A DNA stretch of 64,000 nt from Sphingomonas sp. 37zxx (GTDB taxonomy: Bacteria > Pseudomonadota > Alphaproteobacteria > Sphingomonadales > Sphingomonadaceae). The stretch spans positions 98,180 to 162,179 of the forward strand of contig NZ_JROH01000003.1 of assembly GCF_000786205.1 (NCBI RefSeq), in the 5' to 3' direction. The notes beneath the pieces are model-generated. The model saw only the letters and a program-made list of their open reading frames with translations, was not told where the DNA came from and did no database searches. Positions 42,204 to 51,280 of the stretch are shown piece by piece. Within the stretch, counting starts at the first letter, position 1. Every line of letters starts with the position of its first letter. Both the position numbers and the translations under genes were made by a program.

Positions 42204-42428
42204 TTACGCGCTATACTTGCGCTCTGTCGAAGCCGGGTTGCTCGCCAATGCCTTGCCGGTGCGCGTGGGGCGGTCGAGCAGTTCACCGCCGCAATTGGGG
42301 CAGCGTTCATCGAGCGCGTCAGCACAGGCCGCGCAAAACGTGCATTCGAACGAACAGATGAACGCGCCGGGATCGGCAGGCGGCAAATCGGTGCCGCAAC
42401 GTTCGCAATCGGGGCGCATTTCGAGCAT
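42204..42428 (-). CDS. DUF1272 zinc-ribbon-like small protein
   Basis: A 74-residue protein: LEMRPDCERCGTDLPPADPGAFICSFECTFCAACADALDERCPNCGGELLDRPTR. The regularly spaced CxxC pairs would bind zinc. The family is DUF1272, of unknown function. Start Met 42428; the frame continues upstream to 42512 without a better start. The 281 bp upstream to the FAS1 gene shows no further gene or hairpin; it must hold the promoters of both. Confidence 0.85.
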   Translation of the reverse strand: MLEMRPDCERCGTDLPPADPGAFICSFECTFCAACADALDERCPNCGGELLDRPTRTGKALASNPASTERKYSA

Positions 42429-42709
42429 CGCTAAGCCATATCGCTTGACTGCGGCGGACGCCAGTGACGCTTTTGCAGACGAGGGATCGTGCCTCTGCAA
42501 CGCTATCGCCAAATATAATACCGGCTTTGGTCACATGGAGCCAAATAAAACAACCGATCCGAAACCCCTCGCAGGTCAGCGCACCAAATATTACAGTTCG
42601 TTGACTGATGCTTTATCCGGTATGACACTTGACGGCGTCTTGGGGATAGGGGTGCAACGGCGGCGATCGATCAGGTCGTCGCGCCATCCTCCAAGGAAAG
42701 CATTCTCCC

Positions 42710-43135
42710 ATGAGCGATCAAACGCATGACATCGTCGATACGGCGGTAGCTGCCGGGTCCTTCACCACGCTGGTTGCAGCCGTACAGGCCGCCGGCCTGG
42801 TCGAAACGCTGAAGAGCGACGGTCCCTTCACCGTGTTCGCCCCCACCGATGCCGCGTTCGCAGCATTGCCCGAGGGCACGGTCGAAGAACTGCTGAAGCC
42901 AGAGAACAAGGACAAGCTGGCCGCAATCCTCACCTATCATGTCGTCAGCGGCAAGGTGATGTCGGGCGATCTCGCCGGCGCGACCGCAACCCCCGCCAGC
43001 GTGCAGGGCGAGACGCTGAACGTCGACGGCACCGACGGCGTGAAGGTCAATGATGCGACGGTCGTGACCGCCGACATCGATTGCACCAATGGCGTGATCC
43101 ACGTCATCGATTCGGTGTTGCTGCCAAAGGGCTGA
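42710..43135 (+). CDS. Fasciclin (FAS1) domain protein
   Basis: A 141-residue protein consisting of a single FAS1 domain: [50 protein letters not shown] (H1 motif), and the C-terminal [20 protein letters not shown] (H2 motif). FAS1 proteins are usually exported adhesion proteins. Here the ATG is followed directly by a charged segment ([11 protein letters not shown]) with no signal peptide, so it appears cytoplasmic or exported by another route. AAGGAAAGC is the ribosome site. A strong terminator follows. Confidence 0.9.
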   Translation: MSDQTHDIVDTAVAAGSFTTLVAAVQAAGLVETLKSDGPFTVFAPTDAAFAALPEGTVEELLKPENKDKLAAILTYHVVSGKVMSGDLAGATATPASVQGETLNVDGTDGVKVNDATVVTADIDCTNGVIHVIDSVLLPKG

Positions 43136-43146
43136 CACCGTCCACG

Positions 43147-43184
43147 CGCTGCCGGGTCAAAGCCGACCCGGCAGCGTTGCTTTT
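43147..43184 (+). terminator. Rho-independent terminator after the FAS1 gene
   Basis: Stem CGCTGCCGGGTC (43147-43158) pairs perfectly with GACCCGGCAGCG (43165-43176) around the loop AAAGCC, followed by TTGCTTTT. It lies between the convergent FAS1 and glmM genes and can serve both, being followed by T residues in the plus direction. Confidence 0.85.
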
Positions 43185-43187
43185 CCC

Positions 43188-44525
43188 TTACGCCGCCGCA
43201 CGCACCGCGTCACAAATGCGGTCGACCACCGCCTCGACCTGGCGGGCGTCGTCGCCTTCGGCCATCACCCGGATCACCGGCTCGGTGCCCGACGGGCGAA
43301 TGACCAGCCGGCCATTGGCGGCGAGTTCGGCCTCTGCCCCGGCAATGCAATCAATCACGCTGCTTGCCTCCAGCGGCTTGCCGCCGGCGAAGCGGACATT
43401 CTTCAAGATTTGCGGCACCGGCTCGAAACGGTGGAGCACTTCGCTCGCCGGTGCCCCCGCGCGCACCAATTCGGCCAGCACCTGAAGCGAGGCGACCAGC
43501 CCATCGCCGGTGGTGGCATAATCGGTGAGGATGATATGCCCCGATTGCTCGCCGCCGACATTATAGCCGCGCGCGCGCATCGCTTCGAGGACATGGCGGT
43601 CGCCCACCTTGGTACGGATCAGGCCAAGGCCCTGTTCGCTCAAATGCCGCTCCAGCCCCAGGTTCGACATCACCGTCGCCACCAGCCCGCCACCGTTCAA
43701 TCGCCCGCGCCGCGCCCAGCCGGTGGCGATCGTCGCCATCAACTGGTCGCCATCGACGATCCGGCCATGTTCATCGACCACGATCAGCCGGTCGGCATCG
43801 CCGTCGAGCGCGATACCGATATGCGCGCCCGAGGCGACCACGGTTTCGCGGAGTGTGTCGGGCGCGGTCGATCCGACGCCGGCATTGATGTTCTTGCCAT
43901 TGGGATTGATGCCGATCGACACGACCTCGGCCCCCAATTCCCACAGCGCCGAAGGGGCGACCTGATAGGCGGCACCATTGGCGCAATCGACGACCACTTT
44001 CAGGCCATCGAGCCGCAGATCATCGGGAAAGGTCGCCTTGGCAAAATGGATGTAGCGCCCGCGCGCATCGTCATAGCGCCGCGCGCGGCCGATGTCGCTC
44101 GACGCTGCCAGCGGCACCTCGCAGTCGATCAGCACCTCGATCGCTTCCTCGTCGGCGTCGGACAATTTGAAGCCATCGGGGCCGAACAATTTGATGCCGT
44201 TATCGGCATAAGGGTTGTGGCTGGCCGAGATCATCACCCCCATGTCGGCGCGCATCGACTGGGTGAGCATCGCCACCGCCGGCGTCGGCATCGGCCCGAC
44301 CAGCACGACGTCCATCCCGACCGACGTAAATCCCGCGACCATCGCGTTTTCGAGCATATAACCCGATAGCCGCGTATCCTTGCCGATCACCACGCGGTGA
44401 CGGTGATCGCCGCGCTGGAAGTGCGCACCCGCTGCCATCCCGACCTTCATCGCCATCTGCGCGGTCATCGGTGCCATGTTGGTTGCGCCGCGAATGCCGT
44501 CGGTGCCGAAATATTTTCTTGCCAT
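43188..44525 (-). CDS. glmM: Phosphoglucosamine mutase
   Basis: A 445-residue enzyme converting glucosamine-6-phosphate to glucosamine-1-phosphate for UDP-GlcNAc and thus peptidoglycan and surface glycans. [16 protein letters not shown] opens the protein, [19 protein letters not shown] contains the phosphoserine catalytic residue, [16 protein letters not shown] is the metal-binding loop, and [13 protein letters not shown] binds the sugar phosphate. Start Met 44525; the frame continues to 44609. Length is exactly family-typical. Confidence 0.95.
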   Translation of the reverse strand: MARKYFGTDGIRGATNMAPMTAQMAMKVGMAAGAHFQRGDHRHRVVIGKDTRLSGYMLENAMVAGFTSVGMDVVLVGPMPTPAVAMLTQSMRADMGVMISASHNPYADNGIKLFGPDGFKLSDADEEAIEVLIDCEVPLAASSDIGRARRYDDARGRYIHFAKATFPDDLRLDGLKVVVDCANGAAYQVAPSALWELGAEVVSIGINPNGKNINAGVGSTAPDTLRETVVASGAHIGIALDGDADRLIVVDEHGRIVDGDQLMATIATGWARRGRLNGGGLVATVMSNLGLERHLSEQGLGLIRTKVGDRHVLEAMRARGYNVGGEQSGHIILTDYATTGDGLVASLQVLAELVRAGAPASEVLHRFEPVPQILKNVRFAGGKPLEASSVIDCIAGAEAELAANGRLVIRPSGTEPVIRVMAEGDDARQVEAVVDRICDAVRAAA

Positions 44526-44596
44526 TGCCGTGTCCTGCCCCACCTTGCCCGATCGGTCGGCACGCCTGATAGCGCGCCGAACAACAAAGGGCGAGC

Positions 44597-45859
44597 ATGT
44601 CGCAACCAATGCGAATCTTGATGGCGCTGGCGATGGGCCTGGCGCTGGGCGTGGCGCTGTCGCAATGGCAGCCCGATTGGGCCGAAACCGGCAGCGCGGT
44701 GGCGCAACCGATCGGCACGATCTGGCTCAATGCGCTGCGGATGACGATCGTCCCGCTGGTGGTGGCGCTGCTGGTGACCGGCGTCGCGGCGACCGCCAAG
44801 GCGGCAAAGGCCAGCCGGCTGGCGGCGCGGGCGATCGTGATCTTCATGTCGTGGCTGTGGATTTCGGCGACGCTTGGCGCGTTGTTCGCGCTGGGGCTGC
44901 TCGATCTGTTCCCGCTGCCCGCCGATGCCGGCGCTGCCCTGCGCGCAAGCTTTACGAGCGCCGCCCCGGTGGGCGATGTGCCGCCCTTCAGCGATTTCCT
45001 GATCGCGATGGTGCCGACCAATCCGATTTCGGCAGCGGCGGAGGACCAGTTCCTGCCGCTGATCATCTTCACCCTGACGTTCGCCTTTGCGCTGACCACC
45101 CTGCCCGTCGAACCGCGTGAGACGCTGACCCGCTTTTTCCAGGCGGTGGCCGATACGATGCTGGTGATGATCGGCTGGGTGCTGCTGATTGCGCCGATCG
45201 GGGTGTTCGCGCTCGCCTTCGTCGTCGGCGCGACCGCCGGCACCGCGGCGTTCGGCGCGCTGGTGCATTATGTCGCGATCGTCGCTGGCACCGGGGTGCT
45301 GATCTGGATGCTCGCCTATCCCACCGCGATGCTGCTGGGGCGGGTGCCGTTCAAGCGCTTCGTTCGCGCGGTTGCGCCGGCACAGGCGGTGGCGATTTCG
45401 ACGCAATCGTCACTCGCCTCGCTGCCCGCGATGCTGCGCGGCACCGAAGCACTGGGGCTGCCGGTCGCGACCGCGGGCGTGGTGCTGCCGCTGGCAGTGG
45501 CGATCTTTCGCTTCACCGGCCCGGCGATGAACATCGCCGTTGCGGTCTATGTCGCGCATGTGTTCGGGATCGAATTGGCACCACAGCAAGTGGCGATCGG
45601 CGTCGCGGCGGCGGCGATCACCGCGCTTGGATCGGTCAGCCTGCCCGGCACGATCAGCTTCGTCTCCTCGATCGCACCGATCGCGCTGGCGATGGGGGTG
45701 CCGATCGAGCCGCTGGCGCTGCTGGTCGCGGTCGAAACGATGCCCGACATCGTGCGGACTTTGGGCAATGTGACGATGGACGTCGCGGTAACCAGCGTCG
45801 TCGCGCGCGGCCAGGACGGCGTGGAACGCAGCGAAGCGGACGTGTTGCTGGAGGAATAA
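44597..45859 (+). CDS. Dicarboxylate/amino acid:cation symporter (DAACS/SDF family)
   Basis: A 420-residue sodium- or proton-coupled carrier of the glutamate-transporter homologue family. Eight helices and two re-entrant hairpins are suggested: [20 protein letters not shown], then [27 protein letters not shown] (HP1 with serine-rich motif), [24 protein letters not shown] (TM7 area, with N in FRFTGPAMN) and [43 protein letters not shown] (HP2/TM8). The usual TM7 NMDGT is replaced by FTGPAMN, so substrate is uncertain. Divergent from glmM with 71 bp between them. Confidence 0.87.
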   Translation: MSQPMRILMALAMGLALGVALSQWQPDWAETGSAVAQPIGTIWLNALRMTIVPLVVALLVTGVAATAKAAKASRLAARAIVIFMSWLWISATLGALFALGLLDLFPLPADAGAALRASFTSAAPVGDVPPFSDFLIAMVPTNPISAAAEDQFLPLIIFTLTFAFALTTLPVEPRETLTRFFQAVADTMLVMIGWVLLIAPIGVFALAFVVGATAGTAAFGALVHYVAIVAGTGVLIWMLAYPTAMLLGRVPFKRFVRAVAPAQAVAISTQSSLASLPAMLRGTEALGLPVATAGVVLPLAVAIFRFTGPAMNIAVAVYVAHVFGIELAPQQVAIGVAAAAITALGSVSLPGTISFVSSIAPIALAMGVPIEPLALLVAVETMPDIVRTLGNVTMDVAVTSVVARGQDGVERSEADVLLEE

Positions 45860-45876
45860 CGCTCGCCGCCAGCGCC

Positions 45877-45912
45877 GCCCCTCCCTGACAAGGGAGGGGC
45901 TGGGGGTGGGTT
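45877..45912. repeat. Palindromic repeat upstream of the DUF559 gene
   Basis: The hairpin GCCCCTCCCT-GACA-AGGGAGGGGC (45877-45900) is followed by TGGGGGTGGGTT. It is the left partner of the element at 46290-46324 and belongs to the same family as the pair at 37451-37555. Confidence 0.85.
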
Positions 45913-45945
45913 GCTCTCAGCAAGGCGAAACGCCAGCCTCGCGCC

Positions 45946-46353
45946 ATGCCGCGAATCGCACCCGCCCAAACCGCACGTGCCCGCGCTCTGCGGCGAAATG
46001 CCACTGACCAAGAACGCATGATCTGGCTCAGGCTGCGAGGACATCGCCCCCGCTTCACGCGCCAATTACCGGTCGGCCCCTACATCCTCGATTTCGCGTG
46101 CAGGAGTGCAAAACTTGCGGTCGAGATCGATGGCAGTCAGCACGCCGAATCCGCAGGTGATGAAAGGCGAACAGCATTTTTGGCGGCGCTGGGTTGGCGC
46201 GTGCTTCGGTTCTGGAATTCCGACGTTCGCGAGAATGCCGATGGGGTGGTCGAGGCGATCCTGGCAGCGGTCATAGACGATCGCGGGCCTACCCACCCCC
46301 AACCCCTCCCTTCCAGGGAGGGGAGTCGAAACGTTTCGACGAGGGAGGAATAG
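45946..46353 (+). CDS. DUF559 domain (Vsr-like) endonuclease-like protein
   Basis: A 135-residue protein with the PD-(D/E)xK-type DUF559 fold: TDQERMIWLRLRGHRPRFTRQLPVGPYILDFACRSAKLAVEIDGSQHAESAGDERRTAFLAALGWRVLRFWNSDV. It keeps the Glu of TDQE, the DFACRSAKLAVEIDGSQH block and the FWNSDV motif seen in Vsr-like nucleases. The last 25 residues (THPQPLPSREGSRNVSTREE) are translated from the adjoining palindromic repeat, not from a domain. The gene is bracketed by inverted repeats, suggesting a mobile cassette. Confidence 0.85.
   Translation: MPRIAPAQTARARALRRNATDQERMIWLRLRGHRPRFTRQLPVGPYILDFACRSAKLAVEIDGSQHAESAGDERRTAFLAALGWRVLRFWNSDVRENADGVVEAILAAVIDDRGPTHPQPLPSREGSRNVSTREE
46290..46324. repeat. 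Palindromic repeat at the 3' end of the DUF559 gene
   Basis: ACCCACCCCCAACCCCTCCC at 46291-46310 is the inverted counterpart of the element at 45877-45912; CCCCTCCC-TTCCA-GGGAGGGG folds on its own. It overlaps the last codons of the DUF559 frame. Confidence 0.85.
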
Positions 46354-46358
46354 CCCCC

Positions 46359-47705
46359 CTATTTCATCAGCACCAATTCCTCTGCCATCGTCGGGTGCAG
46401 CGCCACCACCGAATCGAAATCGTCTTTCGTCAGCCCCGCCTTCACCGCGATCGCCGCCGCCTGCAAAATCTCGGGCGAATCAGGGCCGATCATGTGCAGG
46501 CCGACGATCCGCCCGGTGTCGCTGTCACAGATCATCTTGTAGAGCGCGCGTTCGTTGCGGCCCGCCAGCACGTTCTTCATCGCGCGGAAGTCCGACAGAT
46601 ACACCTTCACCGAGCCGAGCTTCATCTTGGCTTGGCTTTCGGTCATGCCCACCGCCGCCATCGGCGGATGGCTGAAAACGGCGCTGGGGATGCAGCCATA
46701 ATCGACCTTGGTCGGCTTGTTGCCATAGAAGGTGTCGGCAAATGCCTGGCCCTCGCGGATCGCGACCGGGGTGAGCTGGACGCGGTTGGTCACGTCGCCG
46801 ACCGCGAAGATGCTGTCGCAGGTCGATCGGTTTTCGTCATCGACGACGACAGCGCCGTGCTTCAGTTCGACGCCGGCTTCCTCCAGCCCCAGACCTTCGG
46901 TGTTGGGGACACGACCGGTGGCGAACATCACGCAATCGACCTCGATCGGCTCGTGATTGGTCATCGAAACCAGCAACGATCCATCGGCCTGCTTCTCGAT
47001 CCCGCGAAACTCGGCGTTGAAGCGGAAATCCAGCCCCTTCATCATCGAGATTTGCAGCAGGCGGTCGCGGATCGATTCGTCATAGCCGCGCAGGATCACG
47101 TCGCTGCGATTGATCAGCGTCACCTTCGCCTTGAACTCGTTGAAGATACCCGCAAATTCATTGGCGATATAGCCCGCCCCCGCGATCAGCACGCGCTTGG
47201 GCACATCGTCGAGATGGAAGGCGTCGTTCGAGGTGATGCCCAGTTCATGGCCGGGGCAGCTAGGCACATGCGGGCGCGCGCCGACCGCCAGCAGGATGCG
47301 TTCGGCGGTGACCGTCCTGCCGCTTGCCAGCTTCACCTCATGCGGGCCGGCGATCGTCGCCCGCTCATGGATGATCTCGACGCCGTGATTTTCGAGCGTC
47401 GCGGTATAGGCGCCGTTGATCCGATCGACCTCGGCAAACACATTGTCGCGCAGGCGTGACCAGCTGAACGCGCATTCGTCGGGCACGTCCCAGCCGAATT
47501 GCCTGGCGTCCTTCAGATCCTCGGCGAAATGCGCGCCATAGACGAGCAGCTTCTTGGGAACGCAACCGCGGATGACGCAGGTGCCGCCGACCCGATGCTC
47601 CTCTGCCACCGCAACGCGCGCGCCATAAGCGGCAGCGACGCGCGACGCGCGGGTGCCGCCCGAACCGGCACCGATGACAAAAAGGTCATAGTCATAATCG
47701 GCCAA
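46359..47705 (-). CDS. gor: Glutathione-disulfide reductase
   Basis: A 448-residue FAD-dependent disulfide reductase. DLFVIGAGSGGTRASRVAAAYGARVAVAE is the FAD motif, GGTCVIRGCVPKKLLVYGA carries the redox-active CxxxxC pair, and VLIAGAGYIANEFAGIFNEF with FKAKVTLINRSDV is the NADPH domain, with Asn-Arg-Ser after the beta strand fitting NADPH use. The C-terminal LHPTMAEELVLM contains the active His-Pro-Thr-Glu motif. The start is TTG 47705 (GGAG seven nt upstream), since no ATG stands near the FAD motif. It restores GSH from GSSG. Confidence 0.92.
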   Translation of the reverse strand: MADYDYDLFVIGAGSGGTRASRVAAAYGARVAVAEEHRVGGTCVIRGCVPKKLLVYGAHFAEDLKDARQFGWDVPDECAFSWSRLRDNVFAEVDRINGAYTATLENHGVEIIHERATIAGPHEVKLASGRTVTAERILLAVGARPHVPSCPGHELGITSNDAFHLDDVPKRVLIAGAGYIANEFAGIFNEFKAKVTLINRSDVILRGYDESIRDRLLQISMMKGLDFRFNAEFRGIEKQADGSLLVSMTNHEPIEVDCVMFATGRVPNTEGLGLEEAGVELKHGAVVVDDENRSTCDSIFAVGDVTNRVQLTPVAIREGQAFADTFYGNKPTKVDYGCIPSAVFSHPPMAAVGMTESQAKMKLGSVKVYLSDFRAMKNVLAGRNERALYKMICDSDTGRIVGLHMIGPDSPEILQAAAIAVKAGLTKDDFDSVVALHPTMAEELVLMK

Positions 47706-47778
47706 AATCAATCTCCGGGAGTGCTTGGGCTGGCGTGCCGCCGCCGCATGGGCGGGCGGCGACACGCATAGAAGAACG

Positions 47779-47805
47779 GTGCTTCGACAGGCTCAGCACG
47801 AACGG
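47779..47805. repeat. CTTCGACAAGCTCAGC-type repeat, copy 1
   Basis: GTGCTTCGACAGGCTCAGCACGAACGG at 47779-47805 is one copy of a widely dispersed short palindrome-containing repeat (GTGCTTCGAC...CAGCAC). Three others lie at 51.0-51.3 kb. It lies between gor and pgi. Confidence 0.85.
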
Positions 47806-47829
47806 AAGATGGGGCCGGGTCGCCCGCAA

Positions 47830-49323
47830 TCAACCAAGCGCGCGCTTGATGAGCGCGGTGGTCGATGCGTCGAACACCATGTCGCCGGCATCGGCGGCCT
47901 TGGCCATTTCCTTGCCCAGCTCGACGCCGAACTGGTCGAACGGGTTGATGTCGAGCAGCGCTGCACTCACGAAGGTGCGATGTTCGTAGAACGCGATCAG
48001 CGCGCCCAGCGTGCGCGGGTCGAGCGTTTCGAGCAGCAACGTCGCCGACGGACGATCGCCCGCATAGGCGCGCGCCGCGTCGTCATTGGCGCGACCCTGC
48101 ATCAGTGCCGCGCCTTGCGCGAAGGCGTTGAGCAGCAACTGGCGGTGATGCGCTTCGGCCAGGCCGTCGCCCGGCTCGGTCACCGCGACGAATTCGACCG
48201 GCACCAGATGCGTGCCCTGGTGCAGCAACTGGAACACCGCATGCTGGGCATCGGTGCCGACCCCGCCCCAGGTGATCGGCGCGCTCGGGCGATCGAGCGG
48301 CACGCCTTGCGCGGTCACGCCCTTGCCGTTCGATTCCATTTCGAGCTGCTGGAGATAATCGGGCAGCAACCGCAGCCGCTCGTCATAGGCGAACACCGCG
48401 CGAGTCGCACAGCCGCGCACCTGGGTGTAATAAAGGTCGGCGAAAGCGGCCAGGACCGGCGCGTTCCTGGCCGGATCGGTGAAGCGGAAATGGCGGTCCA
48501 TTTCGGCGGCACCTTCGAGCAGTTCCTCGAACGCTTCATAACCAAGCGCCATCGCGGCTGGGAAACCGATCGACGACCAAAGCGAATAGCGACCGCCGAC
48601 GCTTTCCGAAAAGGGCAGGATGCGGGTTTCATCGACACCCCATTCCATCGCCTTTTCGGGCGCGGCGGTGAGCGCGATCACGCGGCCATAGGGATCATCG
48701 ACCCCCGCCTCGGCCATCCATGCCAGCGCGCTTTCGGCGTTGAGCAGCGTTTCAGTGGTGGTGAAGGTCTTCGACGCGACCGCGATGATCGTCGCATGCG
48801 GATCGAATTGCTCCAGCGCGGTTTCCAGCGCGACGCCATCGACGTTGGAAACGATCGCGACGTCATAATGCACGCCGTCATTGCCAAGCGCATCGACCAG
48901 CAGATCGGGGCCGAGCGCCGATCCGCCGATGCCGATATGCAGGACGTGCTGGACCGGGCCGAATGCTTCCCCTTCGATCGCGTCGATCAGCGCGCGCATC
49001 CGCGCATGCTGCTTGCGTGCGCGATCGACGCTGGCGGCGGCCCCTTCGCCGCGCTCGGCGGTATGCTCGACCGCGCGGCCTTCGGTGACGTTGACGATCT
49101 CGCCGCCGAACAGCGCATCGCGCTTGGCGGCAAGCCCCGCCTGGTCGGCCAGTGTGGTGAAGGCGGCGACCAGCTCGGGCGTCAGATGCGTCTTGGCGAA
49201 ATCGAAATGGATGCCGGCCAGGTCGATAGTCAACGAATCAAGCCGGCCCGCATCGGCGGCGAACAGCTCGGCTAGGGTCGCGCGCGGTGCGGATTCGATC
49301 GGGGTCCAGTCGGTGGCTGCCAT
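47830..49323 (-). CDS. pgi: Glucose-6-phosphate isomerase
   Basis: A 497-residue isomerase of glucose-6-phosphate and fructose-6-phosphate. VLHIGIGGSALGPDLLVDAL and VASKTFTTTETLLNAESAL are the sugar-phosphate-binding loops, GRYSLWSSIGFPAAMALGYEAF carries the first PGI signature and GVGTDAQHAVFQLLHQGTHLVPVEFVAV the second, including the catalytic Gln/His region. It supplies fructose-6-phosphate toward GlmM and exopolysaccharide precursors and is needed in glycolysis/gluconeogenesis. Length and start are as expected. Confidence 0.95.
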   Translation of the reverse strand: MAATDWTPIESAPRATLAELFAADAGRLDSLTIDLAGIHFDFAKTHLTPELVAAFTTLADQAGLAAKRDALFGGEIVNVTEGRAVEHTAERGEGAAASVDRARKQHARMRALIDAIEGEAFGPVQHVLHIGIGGSALGPDLLVDALGNDGVHYDVAIVSNVDGVALETALEQFDPHATIIAVASKTFTTTETLLNAESALAWMAEAGVDDPYGRVIALTAAPEKAMEWGVDETRILPFSESVGGRYSLWSSIGFPAAMALGYEAFEELLEGAAEMDRHFRFTDPARNAPVLAAFADLYYTQVRGCATRAVFAYDERLRLLPDYLQQLEMESNGKGVTAQGVPLDRPSAPITWGGVGTDAQHAVFQLLHQGTHLVPVEFVAVTEPGDGLAEAHHRQLLLNAFAQGAALMQGRANDDAARAYAGDRPSATLLLETLDPRTLGALIAFYEHRTFVSAALLDINPFDQFGVELGKEMAKAADAGDMVFDASTTALIKRALG

Positions 49324-49481
49324 GTTTCGGTCTCCAGGGGGATATCGTCGGCGGCGTCGTAGAACATCGCGCGCCGTAGCGGAACACCTTGCGCGGTCGC
49401 GATTGCGGTTCGGGGTGCGTGTCCGCGCCGCCGCCGCCTTACCGCTTGACCTGCCTCACACACCACAGCACATCGCAGGGC

Positions 49482-50285
49482 ATGGCCAAGTCCCCCCGCC
49501 CCGCCTCTGGCAAACCGACCCGCCCCGAATGGCAGGAAACGCTGATCTTCCTGGTGAAGCTCGCGCTGTTCGTCTTCGTGATCCGCAGCTTTCTGTTTTC
49601 GCCTTTCGTCATCCCCTCGGGATCGATGCTGCCGCGCACGCTGATCGGCGACTATCTGTTCGTGACCAAATGGAATTACGGCTATTCGCGGCATTCGCTG
49701 CCGTGGAGCGTGCCGCTGATTCCGGGCCGCATCCTTGCCTCGACGCCCGAGCGCGGCGACGTCGCGGTGTTCAAGGCACCGCCCGAAAACAAGGAAGACT
49801 GGATCAAGCGGGTGATCGGTCTGCCCGGCGATCGGGTGCAGATGCGCGGCGGGCAATTATTCCTGAACGGCACCGCGGTGCCAAAGGTGCGGATCGCCGA
49901 TTTCGTCCTGCCGGTAACCCCCAATTCCACCTGCCAGGAATATTTCCGCGACGCGCTGCCCGATGGCACGCAAATATGCCGCTATCCGCAATATCGCGAG
50001 ACGCTGCCAAACGGCGTCAGCTATGACGTGCTCGATCTGGGGTTCAGCCCTGCCGACGATACCGAAGTCTATACCGTGCCCGCCGATCACCTGTTCATGA
50101 TGGGCGATAATCGCGACGATTCGCGCGACAGCCGCTTCGCCGATTCGATCAGCTTCGTGCCGATGGTGAATCTTGAGGGCAAGGCGGTGGTTAATTTCTG
50201 GTCGACTGATGGCAGCGCGGCGTGGCTGATGCCCTGGACCTGGCCCGGCGCGACGCGATGGGAGCGGATCGGGGAAGCTTTTTGA
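49482..50285 (+). CDS. lepB: Signal peptidase I
   Basis: A 267-residue membrane peptidase that removes secretory signal peptides. A single N-terminal helix (ETLIFLVKLALFVFVIRSFLF) is followed by FVIPSGSMLPRTLIGDYLFVTK (catalytic Ser in SGSM) and KEDWIKRVIGLPGDRVQMRGGQLFLNG (catalytic Lys in KRVIGLPGD), and HLFMMGDNRDDSRDSR. Only one transmembrane segment is visible. ATG at 49482 is chosen because the upstream open frame begins inside low-complexity sequence. Its TGA overlaps the next start codon (TTTTTGA). Confidence 0.95.
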   Translation: MAKSPRPASGKPTRPEWQETLIFLVKLALFVFVIRSFLFSPFVIPSGSMLPRTLIGDYLFVTKWNYGYSRHSLPWSVPLIPGRILASTPERGDVAVFKAPPENKEDWIKRVIGLPGDRVQMRGGQLFLNGTAVPKVRIADFVLPVTPNSTCQEYFRDALPDGTQICRYPQYRETLPNGVSYDVLDLGFSPADDTEVYTVPADHLFMMGDNRDDSRDSRFADSISFVPMVNLEGKAVVNFWSTDGSAAWLMPWTWPGATRWERIGEAF

Positions 50286-50965
50286 CCACCGAATTGACTG
50301 GCGAAACGCTGGCCGACTGGGTCGCGAGAACGCTGGGCCACGCCCCTGCCGACATCACGCCCTATGCCCGCGCGCTGACGCATGGCAGCCAGGCGGCGCT
50401 GAATTACGAGCGGCTCGAATTCCTGGGCGATCGGGTGCTGGGGCTGTGCATGGCCGAATGGCTGTTCGAACGCTTTCCCGACGAGCCCGAGGGCAAATTG
50501 TCGCGGCGGCTGAATGCGCTGGTGACCGGCGCGATCTGTGCCGACATCGCGCGTGAGGCCGGGGTGGTGCCGCATCTCAAGCTTGGCAAGCAAGCGCGCG
50601 ACGATGGCGCGGCGAACAGCGACAATGTGCTAGGCGACGTGATGGAGGCGCTGATCGGCGCGCTGTATCTCGATACCGGGATCGAGGGTGCGCGCGCCTT
50701 CGTCCGCCGCGCCTGGGGCGGACGCATCGACGCGCAGGCAAAGGCCCCCCGCCATCCCAAATCGGCGTTGCAGGAATGGGCCGCCGCCAACAACCGCCGC
50801 CCGCCCGAATATGCGATCGTCGAACGCTCAGGCCCACACCACGCACCACGATTCCGGGTGCGCGTAACGGTGGGGAAATTGGCGGAGGCCGAGGCTGAGG
50901 GAAGTTCGAAGCAAGAGGCCGAAACTGCGGCGGCAGAGGGGTTGCTGGCAAAGCTTGGGGGGTAG
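50282..50965 (+). CDS. rnc: Ribonuclease III
   Basis: A 227-residue double-strand RNA endonuclease. ALTHGSQAALNYERLEFLGDRVLGL contains the RNase III signature (NYERLEFLGDRVL with Glu and Asp), NVLGDVMEALIGALYLDTGIE contains the second acidic cluster, and KSALQEWAAANNRRPPEYAIVERSGPHHAPRFRVRVTVGKL is the dsRNA-binding domain. TTG at 50282 overlaps the lepB stop; ATG at 50258 is an alternative but has no ribosome site. It matures rRNA and processes mRNA. The lepB-rnc-era order is standard. Confidence 0.92.
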   Translation: MTTELTGETLADWVARTLGHAPADITPYARALTHGSQAALNYERLEFLGDRVLGLCMAEWLFERFPDEPEGKLSRRLNALVTGAICADIAREAGVVPHLKLGKQARDDGAANSDNVLGDVMEALIGALYLDTGIEGARAFVRRAWGGRIDAQAKAPRHPKSALQEWAAANNRRPPEYAIVERSGPHHAPRFRVRVTVGKLAEAEAEGSSKQEAETAAAEGLLAKLGG

Positions 50966-51040
50966 GCGCAATGGAGGGACGATCTTTCAACCAGCACAAG
51001 ACAAGCGAAATCTTAGCGGGACCGCCCCAGCCCTCACCCC

Positions 51041-51065
51041 GTTCGTGCTGAGCTTGTCGAAGCAC
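51041..51065. repeat. CTTCGACAAGCTCAGC-type repeat, copy 2 (reverse)
   Basis: GTTCGTGCTGAGCTTGTCGAAGCAC at 51041-51065 is the reverse complement of the element at 51168-51194 and lies just before the GIY-YIG remnant. Confidence 0.88.
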
Positions 51066-51067
51066 TT

Positions 51068-51205
51068 GTGGCAGAGCGCCAAATCAAGGGCTGGGGCCGG
51101 CCCAAAAAAATGGCGCTGATCCGGGGCGACTGGGACGAAATCGTCACGCTCGCCAGAAAAAAGAACGGTGCTTCGACAAGCTCAGCACGAACGGATAAGG
51201 GGTAG
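51068..51205 (+). pseudogene. GIY-YIG endonuclease C-terminal remnant
   Basis: Translation from the GTG gives AERQIKGWGRPKKMALIRGDWDEIVTLARKK followed by residues from the repeat. The A-x-E-R/K-Q-I-K-G-W-x-R-x-K-K-x-A-L-I-x-G-D-W block is the C-terminal hallmark of small GIY-YIG proteins. The N-terminal GIY and YIG motifs and catalytic Arg/Glu are absent upstream, where the repeat begins instead. It is thus a truncated gene whose remaining part is bounded by repeat copies 2 and 3. The stop TAG lies 9 bp after the second copy. Expression is unlikely. Confidence 0.65.
51168..51194. repeat. CTTCGACAAGCTCAGC-type repeat, copy 3
   Basis: GTGCTTCGACAAGCTCAGCACGAACGG at 51168-51194, the direct counterpart of copy 1 at 47779 and inverted counterpart of copy 2; it encodes the last residues of the GIY-YIG remnant frame (GASTSSARTDKG). 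Confidence 0.88.
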
Positions 51206-51225
51206 GCGATCCTCTCCCTCAACAT

Positions 51226-51255
51226 CCGTTTGTCCTGAGCTCGTCGAAGGACCGT
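51226..51255. repeat. CTTCGACAAGCTCAGC-type repeat, copy 4 (reverse, diverged)
   Basis: CCGTTTGTCCTGAGCTCGTCGAAGGACC at 51226-51253 is a diverged copy in reverse orientation, 25 bp before era. Together with copies 2 and 3 it makes the rnc-era gap unusually long for an operon. Confidence 0.75.
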
Positions 51256-51280
51256 ACTTCTCCTTTCGAAACGAAACCCG

